Origin: Acidobacteriota bacterium
GTDB lineage: Bacteria > Acidobacteriota > Terriglobia > Terriglobales > Acidobacteriaceae
Direction: 5' to 3'
Length of the DNA stretch: 26,692 bases
Assembly: GCA_021841795.1 (NCBI GenBank)
Contig: JAKCDN010000003.1
Location: 1-26,692, forward strand
Positions 7,374 to 15,424 of this stretch are shown piece after piece. Every line of letters begins with the position of its first letter. Position 1 is the first letter of the stretch. The notes under the pieces are model-generated. The model had not been told where the DNA came from, did not search any database, and saw only the letters and a list, made by a program, of their open reading frames with translations. Both the position numbers and the translations under genes were made by a program.

Positions 7374-7488
7374 GATTTATCTCCTCCTGGCTTGAAACTG
7401 GCGGCTTGCATTGCATGGTTGCCACGCCTTCTGTGCCGGCGTGAAACGGGTCGATGGCGCGGGAGAAAACCGCCTGCGCCGAGAGCCT

Positions 7489-8034
7489 TCAGGAACGGCC
7501 GGCCAGCGCATGCGCAACCTGTTCGGCCGCCGGGCTGGCCTCCGGGATGCCGAGGTTGCCCGCACTGCGCGGTATCGTCCGGGCCTGCGCTGCGGGCAGC
7601 GCCGCGCCCGGTGAAGCGGAGTGCGAAGCCAGGCTCCGCGCTCCCGTGGTTAACGTTCCGCCCGCGGCCGGCGCCGGCGTGGTCACGCCCGCGGCCGGCG
7701 TCGATGTCCCGCTCCCAGAAGCGCTCGACGACGAGCCCAGATCCGTCGTCAGCGTCTGATTGATCGTGATCAGCTGCTCCAGGCTGTTCACCTCCACCAG
7801 CTGATTGATGTACTCGTTCGGATCGGTGGTCGATGTCGGATCCTGATTCTGCATCTCCGTCACCAGCAGGGTGAGAAAGTCGTTGGCGGAGATCGTGGTT
7901 GAATCGCTGCTCGAACTGGCGGCTCCCGTGCCGCTGCCGCCGGATGTTGAGCTGGCCATCGCTGCAGCCTTCTTGCCCGCGATCGCCTCGCTGGCGGCCG
8001 CCCGCTCATTGCGGAGGAACTCGACTGTTGCCAT
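7489..8034 (-). CDS. flgD: Flagellar hook cap/assembly protein FlgD, short form
   Basis: A 181-residue protein with the FlgD core at about 49-95: ISANDFLTLLVTEMQNQDP, then PNEYINQLVEVNSLEQL. This is the conserved 'FL-x-LL-x-x-Q(M/L)QNQDP ... QL-x-x-x-x-x-LEQ' block. FlgD caps the growing hook and lets FlgE subunits insert. The usual C-terminal Ig-like/Tudor-type domains are not seen: after residue 100 the chain is Ser/Ala/Pro-rich and low in complexity. The core-only form occurs in other bacteria and does not by itself mean loss of function. It lies 33 bases after fliK and 115 bases before flgE, consistent with a fliK-flgD-flgE hook unit. Confidence 0.88.
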   Translation of the reverse strand: MATVEFLRNERAAASEAIAGKKAAAMASSTSGGSGTGAASSSSDSTTISANDFLTLLVTEMQNQDPTSTTDPNEYINQLVEVNSLEQLITINQTLTTDLGSSSSASGSGTSTPAAGVTTPAPAAGGTLTTGARSLASHSASPGAALPAAQARTIPRSAGNLGIPEASPAAEQVAHALAGRS

Positions 8035-8067
8035 CTTCCCTTCCCTTCTCTTTACCGGCGCACCGGT

Positions 8068-9861
8068 TCATGCCATCACCGAGATCCGCGTGCCCCGCTG
8101 ATCCGTTGAAGATCGCGGACCGACCGGGATGCCGCTCCCGGCTGCCGCCGCCGCTCGCGCCCTGCCGGACGGCGGCGTCGCGCCCCCCGTACCGGCCTGC
8201 GGCCTGGGCTGCGCGCTGCCTTCCGAACTGCCCTCCCGGTTCTGCTGCATCGCCTCGCCGTATCCCTGCGCCAGTCCCGCGTGAGCCGGCGTCGCCAGCG
8301 ACAGCGAGGCCAGATGGGTATGCTGCTCGGCCAGATGAGCGCCAAGCCCGGCGAGATGACCGCTCAGCGCCTGCGCCGCCTCCAGCGAGCCGGGCACAAG
8401 CGAGGCGTGAATGCCGCCCGCATTCAGATCCGCGCGCACGCTCACCCAGCCCAGGGATGGATCGCGAAAACCGGCCTCGGCATGCTGCGCCGAAGCGTGC
8501 AACCACTGCGGCGCTGCGCGCGCCGTCCCGTTATCGAGCGCCGCAAAGGTCTCCTGGGCATTGGGCGCGGGATCGGCGGCGGCGTCACGCACGCGCGCTT
8601 CGGCCACGGCGATCCCCGGATGCCCGGCGTTCGCAGCCTGCATGCCCGACAGCGCGGCCGGGGATGCAGGCTGGGATGCTGAAGGCGGCGGCGAGACCAT
8701 CGTTGCCGGCCGCGCGGCCGCAGGCTTCGCGTCCTCCCGGGACAGCGCCGTCCGCTCGGGAGCAGGCCGCATCAGCGCCTCCGCGCTCTTCGCACCGCCC
8801 TGCGCGGGCCTCCCGGCGGCTGCCGGAAGCACAGGCCGCTCCACCGCCTCGCCAACAGCTTCGGCCGGGGCGAGCCCAGTCTGTGGCGGCACTGGATCGG
8901 ATGGGCGCACGCTCGCTTGCTCCTTGCCCGCTGCCCGCTCCCATCGCTCTGCAGGCTCTGCCACCGCTGCGGCCGCGTAGCCGCCATCGGCTCTGGATGC
9001 ACCGCCCAACTGCGCGGCGCCGTCGCTCGCATCTGTCGCGGAGCCGGTGACCGGCATCGCGCCCGCCGTCGGCCGCCCGCTGTCCGCGGCGGAGGCAGAA
9101 ACCGCCAGGCTCTGCCTGGCCCGCGTCCCTTGTACGCCAACTCCGTTTGCAGGCGGAGGCGGCGCTGTCACCACGGCCGCGCCCGGCGTGGGAACGCTCC
9201 CCGTCACCGCCTTCGTCTGAGGCTTCTTCGCCGCGCGATGCGCCGCTTCCGCCGCGGCCGCGCGGCGCGGCTGCGCGCTGCGGAGCGGGTCAGGCGCGGA
9301 ATCGGTTCGGCTTGCCGCCGGCGGCAGCGGAATCTTGGCCGCAGGCACGGCGTGCAGCCGCAGCGCGGCTGCCGTAGGCTCCGCCGCGCCCGGCGCATCC
9401 GCCGGCGCGCGACCGGCATCGATCTCCGCCTTGCCGCTGTCCGTGCCCGGCCCCGGATCGGGATGAGCCGCGCAGGCGCTGTTCTTGCCCGTGCTGGCAG
9501 ACGCAGGCTCGGACGCGGCCGCCGCATCCGGTCCGGCTCCGTCCAGATTCGTTCTGTCCAGATCCGTTCGGTTCAGGTCCGTCCCGTTCAGATCCATTCT
9601 GCCCCGGTTCATTCCGTTCTGGTCCATTCCGGCTCCATCTCCGGCTGCGCGGGCCTCCGGCCATCCGCTCACAACCGACTGCAGGCTGGAGCGAAAGCTC
9701 GGCGGGCCCGAGGCCGTCTCCGCCGCGCCGATCCCCTGTGTCTGCCCCGGCTCCGTTCCGCCGGCACGCCCATACAGGGCATCCGCCGCGCCGGCCTGCC
9801 CCGGCCCGCTCCAGCCGACGGCTTGTGTCTCCGCGCTCAGGTTGGCAACGGCAGCGTTCAT
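8068..9861 (-). CDS. fliK: Flagellar hook-length control protein FliK
   Basis: A 597-residue protein, mostly Ala/Pro/Gly-rich low-complexity sequence, as is typical for the FliK ruler region. The conserved C-terminal switch domain is at about 465-525: DPSLGWVSVRADLNAGGIHASL, then LSGHLAGLGAHLAEQ, matching the 'P-xx-LG-x-(V/I)-x-V ... L-xx-L-xx-L' FliK pattern. FliK measures the hook and switches export specificity from hook to filament proteins through FlhB. Residues 79-108 consist of six five-residue units (DLNR/TDLD type) encoded by a DNA minisatellite. The ATG at 9861 has no ribosome site; a sigma-54-type promoter 13 bases upstream would make an almost leaderless message. The call rests on the C-terminal domain plus position between fliJ and flgD. 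Confidence 0.83.
   Translation of the reverse strand: MNAAVANLSAETQAVGWSGPGQAGAADALYGRAGGTEPGQTQGIGAAETASGPPSFRSSLQSVVSGWPEARAAGDGAGMDQNGMNRGRMDLNGTDLNRTDLDRTNLDGAGPDAAAASEPASASTGKNSACAAHPDPGPGTDSGKAEIDAGRAPADAPGAAEPTAAALRLHAVPAAKIPLPPAASRTDSAPDPLRSAQPRRAAAAEAAHRAAKKPQTKAVTGSVPTPGAAVVTAPPPPANGVGVQGTRARQSLAVSASAADSGRPTAGAMPVTGSATDASDGAAQLGGASRADGGYAAAAVAEPAERWERAAGKEQASVRPSDPVPPQTGLAPAEAVGEAVERPVLPAAAGRPAQGGAKSAEALMRPAPERTALSREDAKPAAARPATMVSPPPSASQPASPAALSGMQAANAGHPGIAVAEARVRDAAADPAPNAQETFAALDNGTARAAPQWLHASAQHAEAGFRDPSLGWVSVRADLNAGGIHASLVPGSLEAAQALSGHLAGLGAHLAEQHTHLASLSLATPAHAGLAQGYGEAMQQNREGSSEGSAQPRPQAGTGGATPPSGRARAAAAAGSGIPVGPRSSTDQRGTRISVMA
9541..9630. repeat. 15-bp minisatellite within fliK, six copies
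   Basis: Six tandem 15-base units, plus strand: GTCCAGATTCGTTCT, GTCCAGATCCGTTCG, GTTCAGGTCCGTCCC, GTTCAGATCCATTCT, GCCCCGGTTCATTCC, GTTCTGGTCCATTCC. On the coding strand they give five-residue units of the type (M/T)(D/N)L(N/D)(G/R), reading MDLNG, TDLNR, TDLDR, TNLDG. The period is a multiple of three, so gain or loss of units would keep frame. Confidence 0.9.
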
Positions 9862-9873
9862 GCGCAGTGCAGG

Positions 9874-9890
9874 TGCAGATGGCGTGCCAA
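9874..9890 (-). promoter_or_regulatory. Sigma-54 (-24/-12) promoter before fliK-flgD-flgE
   Basis: On the minus strand: TTGGCACG-CCAT-CTGCA. This matches the RpoN consensus TGGCACG-N4-TTGCW at every position of the -24 element and all but one base of the -12 element, with the invariant GG and GC exactly 10 bases apart. It lies in the 155-base gap between fliJ and fliK. The predicted transcription start is about 9863, two bases before the fliK ATG. The window also encodes a sigma-54 activator at the head of the same cluster. Confidence 0.65.
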
Positions 9891-10016
9891 TGGGCCGCGG
9901 GAAGGGTTGGAAAATGTCAACGATGGCGGGACGGCCCGTTCTGCGTTCCTCCGCGCGGGCCGGATGCGGCGGCGTTGGCGGTCATCTCCCCGTTGCCCGC
10001 GCGGCATCCGGGCGCA

Positions 10017-10490
10017 TCACGAGCGCCGGCCGCCATCCCGGGAGCCAGGCTCATCCCCCGGCGCGCCGCGCCAGCCAAGGAACCAGTCGTCGAGATCGCG
10101 CTGCGTCCTTCGTTCCGCCTCCACTCTCGCCCGTGCGCCGGCCTCGTCGATCAGGGTCTGGGTCTGGCGGCGTTCGATGCGCCGGCGCAGAAACTCGCGG
10201 CGGACCGACTCCAGCATGCTCTCCGCCTGGGCGATGCGCTCGGCCACAACGGCGCTGTGCCGCCTGGCCAGGCGGGACTCTTCCAGACCTGCGATGCGCT
10301 GGCTCAGCTCGCCGCTCGCCACGCCCGCCCTGACCGATTCGCGGCCGTCCCGCTCCCGCTCCCCGTCCCGCGCCATCGACGCCCCCAGTTGCCGGATCTC
10401 GGCGCGAACCGACTCCATCGCCGCCCGGCTCCGCTCTTCCTGCATCTCCAGCACCTGCGCCAGGCGCCGCATGGCCCGCGATACGGACAT
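10017..10490 (-). CDS. fliJ: FliJ-like flagellar export chaperone
   Basis: A 157-residue, Arg/Glu/Ala-rich protein predicted to be a long two-stranded coiled coil (about residues 5-135), with a loose 'L-x-L-x-x-x-x-E' heptad pattern: RRLAQVLEMQEERSRAAM and later VAERIAQAESMLESV. The C-terminal part has the FliJ-like R-x-x-x-(D/E)-(D/E)-W motif, here RRTQRDLDDWFLGW. FliJ sits in the centre of the FliI hexamer and links it to FlhA during export. Sequence conservation in this family is low, so the assignment relies on coiled-coil character, length and position: only 3 bases after fliI and before fliK, the usual fliI-fliJ-fliK order. The tail (GAPGDEPGSRDGGRRS) is probably disordered. Confidence 0.75.
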   Translation of the reverse strand: MSVSRAMRRLAQVLEMQEERSRAAMESVRAEIRQLGASMARDGERERDGRESVRAGVASGELSQRIAGLEESRLARRHSAVVAERIAQAESMLESVRREFLRRRIERRQTQTLIDEAGARARVEAERRTQRDLDDWFLGWRGAPGDEPGSRDGGRRS

Positions 10491-10493
10491 CGG

Positions 10494-11798
10494 TCAAACC
10501 TCCGCCGCCAGCGTCTCCAGCCGGCCCACAGAATCGGCGAACTGCACCCGCTCGATCGAGGATTGGGTGAGAAAGCTCCGCATCAGGCTGCGGGCGCGCA
10601 GGGCGCGGTCGAGGTCGGCATCGCCCCCGGGCTTGTACGCCCCGATGCGCACGAGATCCTCGTTGCGGCTGTACACGGCCAGCAGCTTGCGCACCAGAGC
10701 TCCCTGCTCGCGATGCCGCGGCGTCGCCACGGCCGGCATCAGGCGGCTGATCGAGTCCAGAATCTGGATGGGCGGATACCAGCCTTCGGCCGCCAGTCCT
10801 CGCGCCAATACGATGTGACCGTCCAGCAGCGAGCGCACCGCGTCCACCAGCGGGTCCTGCTGGTCGTCGCCCTCCATCAGCACCGTATAAAACGCCGTGA
10901 TCGAACCCCGGCGGAAGCTGCCCGAACGCTCCACAAGCCGCGCCAGCCGCGTAAAAACCGAGGGAGTATAGCCCTTGGCCGTGGGCGGCTCTCCCGCCGC
11001 CAGGCCGATCTCGCGCGCCGCCATGGCGAAGCGGGTGAGCGAGTCCAGCACCAGCAGCACGTGCTTGCCCTCGGCGGCAAAAGACTCGGCCAGCGTGGTC
11101 GCGGCCAGCGCGGCGCGCATGCGCAACAGCGGCGACTGGTCGGAGGTGGAGACCACCACCACCGCCCGCGCCAGTCCCTCCGCGCCCAGCGAGTCGCGCA
11201 GAAACTCTCCCACCTCGCGGCCGCGCTCCCCGACCAGGCCCACGATCGTCACCTCGGCCTCGGTGTTGCGCGTCATCATCCCGATCAACGTGCTTTTGCC
11301 CACCCCTGAACCGCCGAAGATGCCCACACGCTGCCCTCTGCCCACGGTCAGCAAGGCATCGATGGCGCGGATTCCGGTCCCGATCGGCTCCGTGATGGCC
11401 ACCCGCTCCAGCGGCTGGCGCACCTTCCCGTCCAAGGGCAGCGCCGCCTCCACCGCCGGCGCGCCGCCGCCATCGATCGGCCTCCCTTCGGCATCGAGCA
11501 CGCGCCCCATCAGCGCCGGTCCCACCTCGATCTCCGGCGTGCCGCCCAGGGCCCAGACCGGATCGCCAAAGCGAATCCCCTCCGTCGTCTCCACCGGCAT
11601 CGACAGAACATTCGATCCCCTGAAGCCGACAACCTCGGCCGCATGCATGCGCCCGGCGCGGTCCTCGATCTGGCAACACTCGCCCACTGAGACCGGAGGC
11701 CCCGACGATTCGACGGTCTGACTCATCGATTCGATGACGCGGCCCCGCCAGCGCCAGGGCTGACGCTGCCGCAGCCGGGAGAAGTAGCGCTCCAGCAT
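10494..11798 (-). CDS. fliI: Flagellum-specific ATP synthase/export ATPase FliI
   Basis: A 434-residue F1-beta-like ATPase. Walker A is GGSGVGKST (162-170), the catalytic Glu191 lies in VGERGREV, and Walker B is HVLLVLDSLTRFA (Asp252). The SLLDGHIVLAR and TQSSIERVQFADSV segments are typical of FliI/SctN type III secretion ATPases. Within this gene neighbourhood FliI is the clear choice. It energises delivery of export substrates with FliH and FliJ. I choose ATG 11798: the upstream ATG at 11858 lies inside fliH and would add a Gly/Arg-rich tail not seen in the family, while GGGGGTG precedes 11798 and the gap to the fliH stop is then 5 bases. Translational coupling with fliH is likely. Confidence 0.95.
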   Translation of the reverse strand: MLERYFSRLRQRQPWRWRGRVIESMSQTVESSGPPVSVGECCQIEDRAGRMHAAEVVGFRGSNVLSMPVETTEGIRFGDPVWALGGTPEIEVGPALMGRVLDAEGRPIDGGGAPAVEAALPLDGKVRQPLERVAITEPIGTGIRAIDALLTVGRGQRVGIFGGSGVGKSTLIGMMTRNTEAEVTIVGLVGERGREVGEFLRDSLGAEGLARAVVVVSTSDQSPLLRMRAALAATTLAESFAAEGKHVLLVLDSLTRFAMAAREIGLAAGEPPTAKGYTPSVFTRLARLVERSGSFRRGSITAFYTVLMEGDDQQDPLVDAVRSLLDGHIVLARGLAAEGWYPPIQILDSISRLMPAVATPRHREQGALVRKLLAVYSRNEDLVRIGAYKPGGDADLDRALRARSLMRSFLTQSSIERVQFADSVGRLETLAAEV

Positions 11799-11803
11799 CG
11801 CGG

Positions 11804-12592
11804 TTACACCCCCGCCTCGGCCGCCTGCGCCTCGGCTCCCGTTGCAGCCTCGCCGCAACCGGCCGCAGAGCCGGCGCGGTCAAAGAAGCCGCGCTCGATC
11901 TCGCTCAGTTGCGCGCGAACTCCGAGATCGACGCTGCCAACCTCGCTTTCGATGGCGCAGTCCCCCAGCGCCATCCCCGCGTCCGCCACCACCTGCGGCC
12001 TTACGCCCAGATTCGGCAGCAGGGCCATCGTCTCCTGCCACAACTCCGCCTCGCCGGCCGGAACCCTCAGCCGGACCTCGGTAGCGCTGGCCAGTTGCCC
12101 CAGCGCCACCCGCACGGCGCCGGTCAGCAGAAGCGGGTCCATCTGCGCCTCGCGCCGCAGAATGCGCGCCGCCACCGCAAGCGCCAAACGCACCACCTCC
12201 TGCTCGATCTGGCCGAGAAACCGATCGCGGTCGCAGGCCAGACCCGCGGCCAGTTCAGCCGCCTGACGGCGTCCGCGCTCGGCAGCGGCCGTTGCCGTCG
12301 CCTCGGATCCCTCCCGCTCCGCGCGCCGTCCCTCTTCGACCCCGCAGGCGCGCCCGGCCTCGAACGCGCGCCGCGACTCCTCGGCAACCCTGCGCTCCAG
12401 GGCCTCCGGATCAACGGCCCGCCCGGCGTCCGGCGGCGGGGATACCGGCTCTGCCCCCACCTCGGCCCAGCCTTCGCATTCGGCCCTGGGCGGAGCCTCG
12501 GCCGAGGCGGCGTAATCATAGAGCACCACCCGCATCCCTTCGTCCCTACCGGTCCCGGCGACCTCATCGCCGCGCATCGCCCGCTCCGCCAT
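11804..12592 (-). CDS. fliH: Flagellar assembly protein FliH
   Basis: A 262-residue stator-like regulator of FliI. Features in order are an acidic/Pro-rich N-terminal region (1-65), an Ala/Glu/Arg-rich helix with small-residue spacing (about 66-115, including EAGRACGVEEGRR, where the FliH GxxxG-type pattern is expected), then the conserved C-terminal half with QEVVRLALAVAARILRRE and LRVPAGEAELW, and the final GDCAIESEVGSVDLGVRAQLSEI. The last motif, G-(D/G)-C-x-(I/V)-E-(S/T), is characteristic of FliH/SctL. FliH dimers hold FliI and dock it at the C-ring. The start at 12592 has GGAG six bases upstream. It lies between fliG and fliI in the standard order. Confidence 0.9.
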   Translation of the reverse strand: MAERAMRGDEVAGTGRDEGMRVVLYDYAASAEAPPRAECEGWAEVGAEPVSPPPDAGRAVDPEALERRVAEESRRAFEAGRACGVEEGRRAEREGSEATATAAAERGRRQAAELAAGLACDRDRFLGQIEQEVVRLALAVAARILRREAQMDPLLLTGAVRVALGQLASATEVRLRVPAGEAELWQETMALLPNLGVRPQVVADAGMALGDCAIESEVGSVDLGVRAQLSEIERGFFDRAGSAAGCGEAATGAEAQAAEAGV

Positions 12593-12684
12593 CGCCTGCT
12601 CCGCTCCTCGCGCCTCCGCGCCCGCCCCGCAATCCTCACCCGGCCGCGCGGCGCGGCCCTTCCCTCTGCGCCGCCGCGCACGGA

Positions 12685-13773
12685 TCAGGCCATCATCTCG
12701 TCGCCGGTCTCCAGCTTCAGAACCACCTTGCCCTCGGTCTCCAGCCGCCGCGCCAGATTGAGAATCTCCTGCTGCGCCTGCGCCACCTCCCGCGACCGGA
12801 CCGGCCCCAGAACCTCCATGTCCTCTTTCAGCATCTCGACCGCCCGCGAGCTCATGGCCTTGAAGACCTGCGCGCGCAGCTCCTCGTTGGCTCCGCGCAG
12901 CGCCAGCGCCAGCTGCCGCTTGTCCACGCCGGAGACGATCTCGCGAATCGAGGCCGGCGGAACCGCGATCAGGTCCTCGAAGGTGAACATCAGATTGCGG
13001 ATGCTCAGGGCCAGCTCCGGCTGCTTCTCTTCGATGGTCTCGAGAATCTTCTTCGACTCCTCGGCGTTGAGCCGGTTCAGCAGATCGGCAACGGCCTTGA
13101 AGCCGGAGTAGCTGCGGCGCGCCGTGTCGCCCACGCTTTCCAGGCGGCGATGCAGAATCAGCGCCACTTTCTGGGCCATCTCAGGGGAAAACTGCCGCAT
13201 CTCGGCCAGCCGCTGCACCGCCAGAACCTTGTGCTCCTCGCTCAGATTGTCCAGCACCGTCGAGGCCTTGCGCGGGTCAAGATGCGCCAGCACCAGCGCG
13301 ATCGTCTGCGGGTGCTCGGAGTCGAGCAGCTTGCCCAGCTGCTGCGGGTCGGTGCGCTGCAGCTTGGCCAGATTGCCCTGCGCCGCCTCCTGCGAGCGGC
13401 GCATCATCTGCAGCAGATCGTCGGCGCGGTCCTTGCCGAAGGCATCGATCAGCAATCGGCGCGCGTAGTCCAGGCCGCCGTGCACGATGATGTGATGCGT
13501 GTCCAGAAGCTGCCAGAACTCCTCCAGAATCTCGGCCGAGAGCTCCGGCGTCACCCCGCGAAGATCCGCCAGCTCCTCCGTAAGGCGCTGCACATCGGCA
13601 TCGGGCAGCGCGCGCAGCACCTCTCGCGCCAGATCCTCGCCCACGGCCACAAGCAGGATCGCGGCCTTCCGCAGACCGGAAAGATTCGCCGCCTGACGCG
13701 GCCGCTTGGCTGCTCCGCCATCATTGCCCTGTTCCGCCAAAACCGCCCCTTCCCCTCCGCGCTCCGGCGCCAT
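12685..13773 (-). CDS. fliG: Flagellar motor switch protein FliG
   Basis: All three FliG domains are present. The N-terminal domain that binds FliF begins at LSGLRKAAILLVAVGEDLA. The middle domain carries the signature EHPQTIALVLAHL with the following F(S)PEM segment. The C-terminal domain with the charged torque helix reads DLIAVPPASIREIVSGVDKRQLALALRG and then SSRAVEMLKEDMEVLGPVR. FliG turns ion flow at the stators into rotation. The ATG at 13773 overlaps the fliF stop as TGATG and gives 362 residues. A TTG at 13740 is a serious alternative (351 residues): GGAGGGGAAGGGG lies five bases before it, whereas the ATG has only GGAG two bases away. Coupling to fliF is likely either way. Confidence 0.95.
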   Translation of the reverse strand: MAPERGGEGAVLAEQGNDGGAAKRPRQAANLSGLRKAAILLVAVGEDLAREVLRALPDADVQRLTEELADLRGVTPELSAEILEEFWQLLDTHHIIVHGGLDYARRLLIDAFGKDRADDLLQMMRRSQEAAQGNLAKLQRTDPQQLGKLLDSEHPQTIALVLAHLDPRKASTVLDNLSEEHKVLAVQRLAEMRQFSPEMAQKVALILHRRLESVGDTARRSYSGFKAVADLLNRLNAEESKKILETIEEKQPELALSIRNLMFTFEDLIAVPPASIREIVSGVDKRQLALALRGANEELRAQVFKAMSSRAVEMLKEDMEVLGPVRSREVAQAQQEILNLARRLETEGKVVLKLETGDEMMA

Positions 13774-15314
13774 CACTCCGAATGGATCCAGCTCTGCAAC
13801 AGGCGTGAGCTTTGCGCAGGTTCGCGCTTCAGCTGCGCCGACACCTGATCGAAGATCTCCTGGGCGCGCATCCGCTCCGGATCGCTCGCGCCCGTCTCCG
13901 GCGTTCCCAGCGGCATCGCGGCCGCCGCCGGCGAGAGCTCGCGCGCCCCCGCTCTTGCGCTCGCCGGCGCCGCCAGCGCCAGCCCCACATTGCGCAGCGC
14001 CGGACGCAAACCGAAGGCGATCACCACCAGCACCCCCGCCAGCACGGTCAGGTATTTCATCAGCTCCGGCGACTCCTCCACCGTCTTCACCGATTGCTCC
14101 ACCAGGCCGGCCGGCGGCTGCGGACGATTCTCGGCAAAGGCCAGATCCTGCACCGTCACCACGTCGCCGCGGGCCGCATCGAAGCCAACCGCGGCCTCGG
14201 CCAGCGCGCTCAGATTGCGCAGCTCGTCCGCCGGGCGCGCCTGCCACACCGCGGCATGCGTCTTCGTGGCGGGCTGCAGCAGGCGGTCGTTGACGACAAT
14301 CGCGGCCGTAAGCCTGCGCACCCGGCCCGGTCCGTCAACGATATGGCGCACCGATTTGGAGACTCCATAGGTCGCCGACTCGGTGGTCGCCGACTGCGGC
14401 GGAGCCGTCTCGTGCGGATACACCGGCAGCGCCTGTGTGTTGGGCGCATTCGAGGCGCTGCCCGGCACTCCCGACGGCACCGCCTGGGCGCCGGTCGACT
14501 GCTGCGTGCGCTCCAGCGTCACCGTGGCCGTTCTTGCCGGATCGTAGCTCTCGTCGGTTTCGTCCGTGGATTCGGTGTCGTAGTCCAGGGTGACCGAGGC
14601 GCGGACGTTGCCTGCGCCCGTCACCGGCTCCAGCGTCGCCACCACCTTCTCCTCGAGCGCCTGTTCGGCGCTTAGTTGCAGGGCCTCGGCGGTCCGGGGA
14701 CCAAGCGGCAGGTTGCCCGCGGCATCCACCAGCACCACATGATCCGGGCTGAGGCCGTCCACCGCCGAAGCCACCAGGTTGCGGATGGCCTCCGGCTCGC
14801 CGTCGGCAAGCGACCGGCGCCGCAATTTGAGCACCACGGCGGCCTTGGCCGGACGCTCCTGGTCGCGAAAGAGCGAATCGTGCGGAAGCACCAGATGCAC
14901 GCGCGCCGAGGCGACATCGGATAACGTCCCGATGGTGTGCTCCAGCTCGCCTTCGAGCGCGCGCTGGTAGTTCACCTGCTCGTCAAACTCCGATCCTACC
15001 CAGTTCGGCTTGTCGAAGATCTCGAAGCCCAGACGGCCGCTCTTCACCCCGCCCTTGGCCGCCACCGCAAGCCGCGCCTCGTCCGGATCCAGCCCCGCAT
15101 AGAGCGTGCGCCAGTCCGGACGCATGCCCAGCCACGCGATCCCGCCCAGCAGCGCCGCCAGCAGCAGCGCCGCCGTCATCGCCCAGCCGCGCTGCCGGGG
15201 CGTCATCGCCGCCCAGCGCAGGCGCACCCGGCCCCACAATCCCGCCCACCGGCCGCCCGCGTCGAGTTGCCCCAGCGGCGCCGGAGCCTTTTCCATCTGT
15301 GTCCCCGTGGCCAT
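13773..15314 (-). CDS. fliF: Flagellar MS-ring protein FliF, shortened in ring-building domain 1
   Basis: A 513-residue MS-ring protein. The first membrane segment is at about 44-63. It is followed by DWRTLYAGLDPDEA (67-80) and then, abruptly, RLAVAAKGGVKSGRLGFEIFD. Normally about 33 more residues (helix, strand and VP-x-x-x-V) separate these two motifs, so most of ring-building motif 1 seems missing. RBM2 is intact (VNYQRALEGELEHTI, SARVHLVLPH), as is the beta-collar region with its Pro/Gly/Ser loop (VPGSASNAPN). The second membrane segment is at about 420-437, and the FliG-binding tail ends LLQSWIHSE. The ring houses the export gate and carries the rotor. ATG 15314 is used; ATG 15296, with GGGGA upstream, is also possible. 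Confidence 0.93.
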   Translation of the reverse strand: MATGTQMEKAPAPLGQLDAGGRWAGLWGRVRLRWAAMTPRQRGWAMTAALLLAALLGGIAWLGMRPDWRTLYAGLDPDEARLAVAAKGGVKSGRLGFEIFDKPNWVGSEFDEQVNYQRALEGELEHTIGTLSDVASARVHLVLPHDSLFRDQERPAKAAVVLKLRRRSLADGEPEAIRNLVASAVDGLSPDHVVLVDAAGNLPLGPRTAEALQLSAEQALEEKVVATLEPVTGAGNVRASVTLDYDTESTDETDESYDPARTATVTLERTQQSTGAQAVPSGVPGSASNAPNTQALPVYPHETAPPQSATTESATYGVSKSVRHIVDGPGRVRRLTAAIVVNDRLLQPATKTHAAVWQARPADELRNLSALAEAAVGFDAARGDVVTVQDLAFAENRPQPPAGLVEQSVKTVEESPELMKYLTVLAGVLVVIAFGLRPALRNVGLALAAPASARAGARELSPAAAAMPLGTPETGASDPERMRAQEIFDQVSAQLKREPAQSSRLLQSWIHSE

Positions 15315-15424
15315 GTCTGCTCAGTCTTGCTCTCCGCGCTCCATCGCGGCTCGCTCTGCCGGCGCCGCCGGCCCAACGCCATCCGCCCGGACCCAGTGCC
15401 CGCCGCTTCCAGCCGCAGCCGGGG

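Noticed and set aside
7377..7440. A TGGCTTG-AAAC-TGGCG sequence on the plus strand between flgE and flgD
   Set aside because: Spacing is right, but several consensus bases differ and no plus-strand gene follows it.
8035..8075. A second sigma-54-like sequence (TGGCATG...TGCGC on the minus strand) before flgD
   Set aside because: GG and GC are 11 bases apart instead of 10, the -12 element is poor, and it overlaps the fliK stop codon.
5925..10818. Very long Arg/Pro/Ala-rich open frames on the plus strand opposite the flagellar genes (for example 5925-7763 and 8917-10818)
   Set aside because: They lie antisense to flgE, fliK and fliJ, have no ribosome sites or recognisable domains, and their composition is what the high GC of the opposite strand would give. 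The same holds for the long frames opposite fliG, miaB and pnp.
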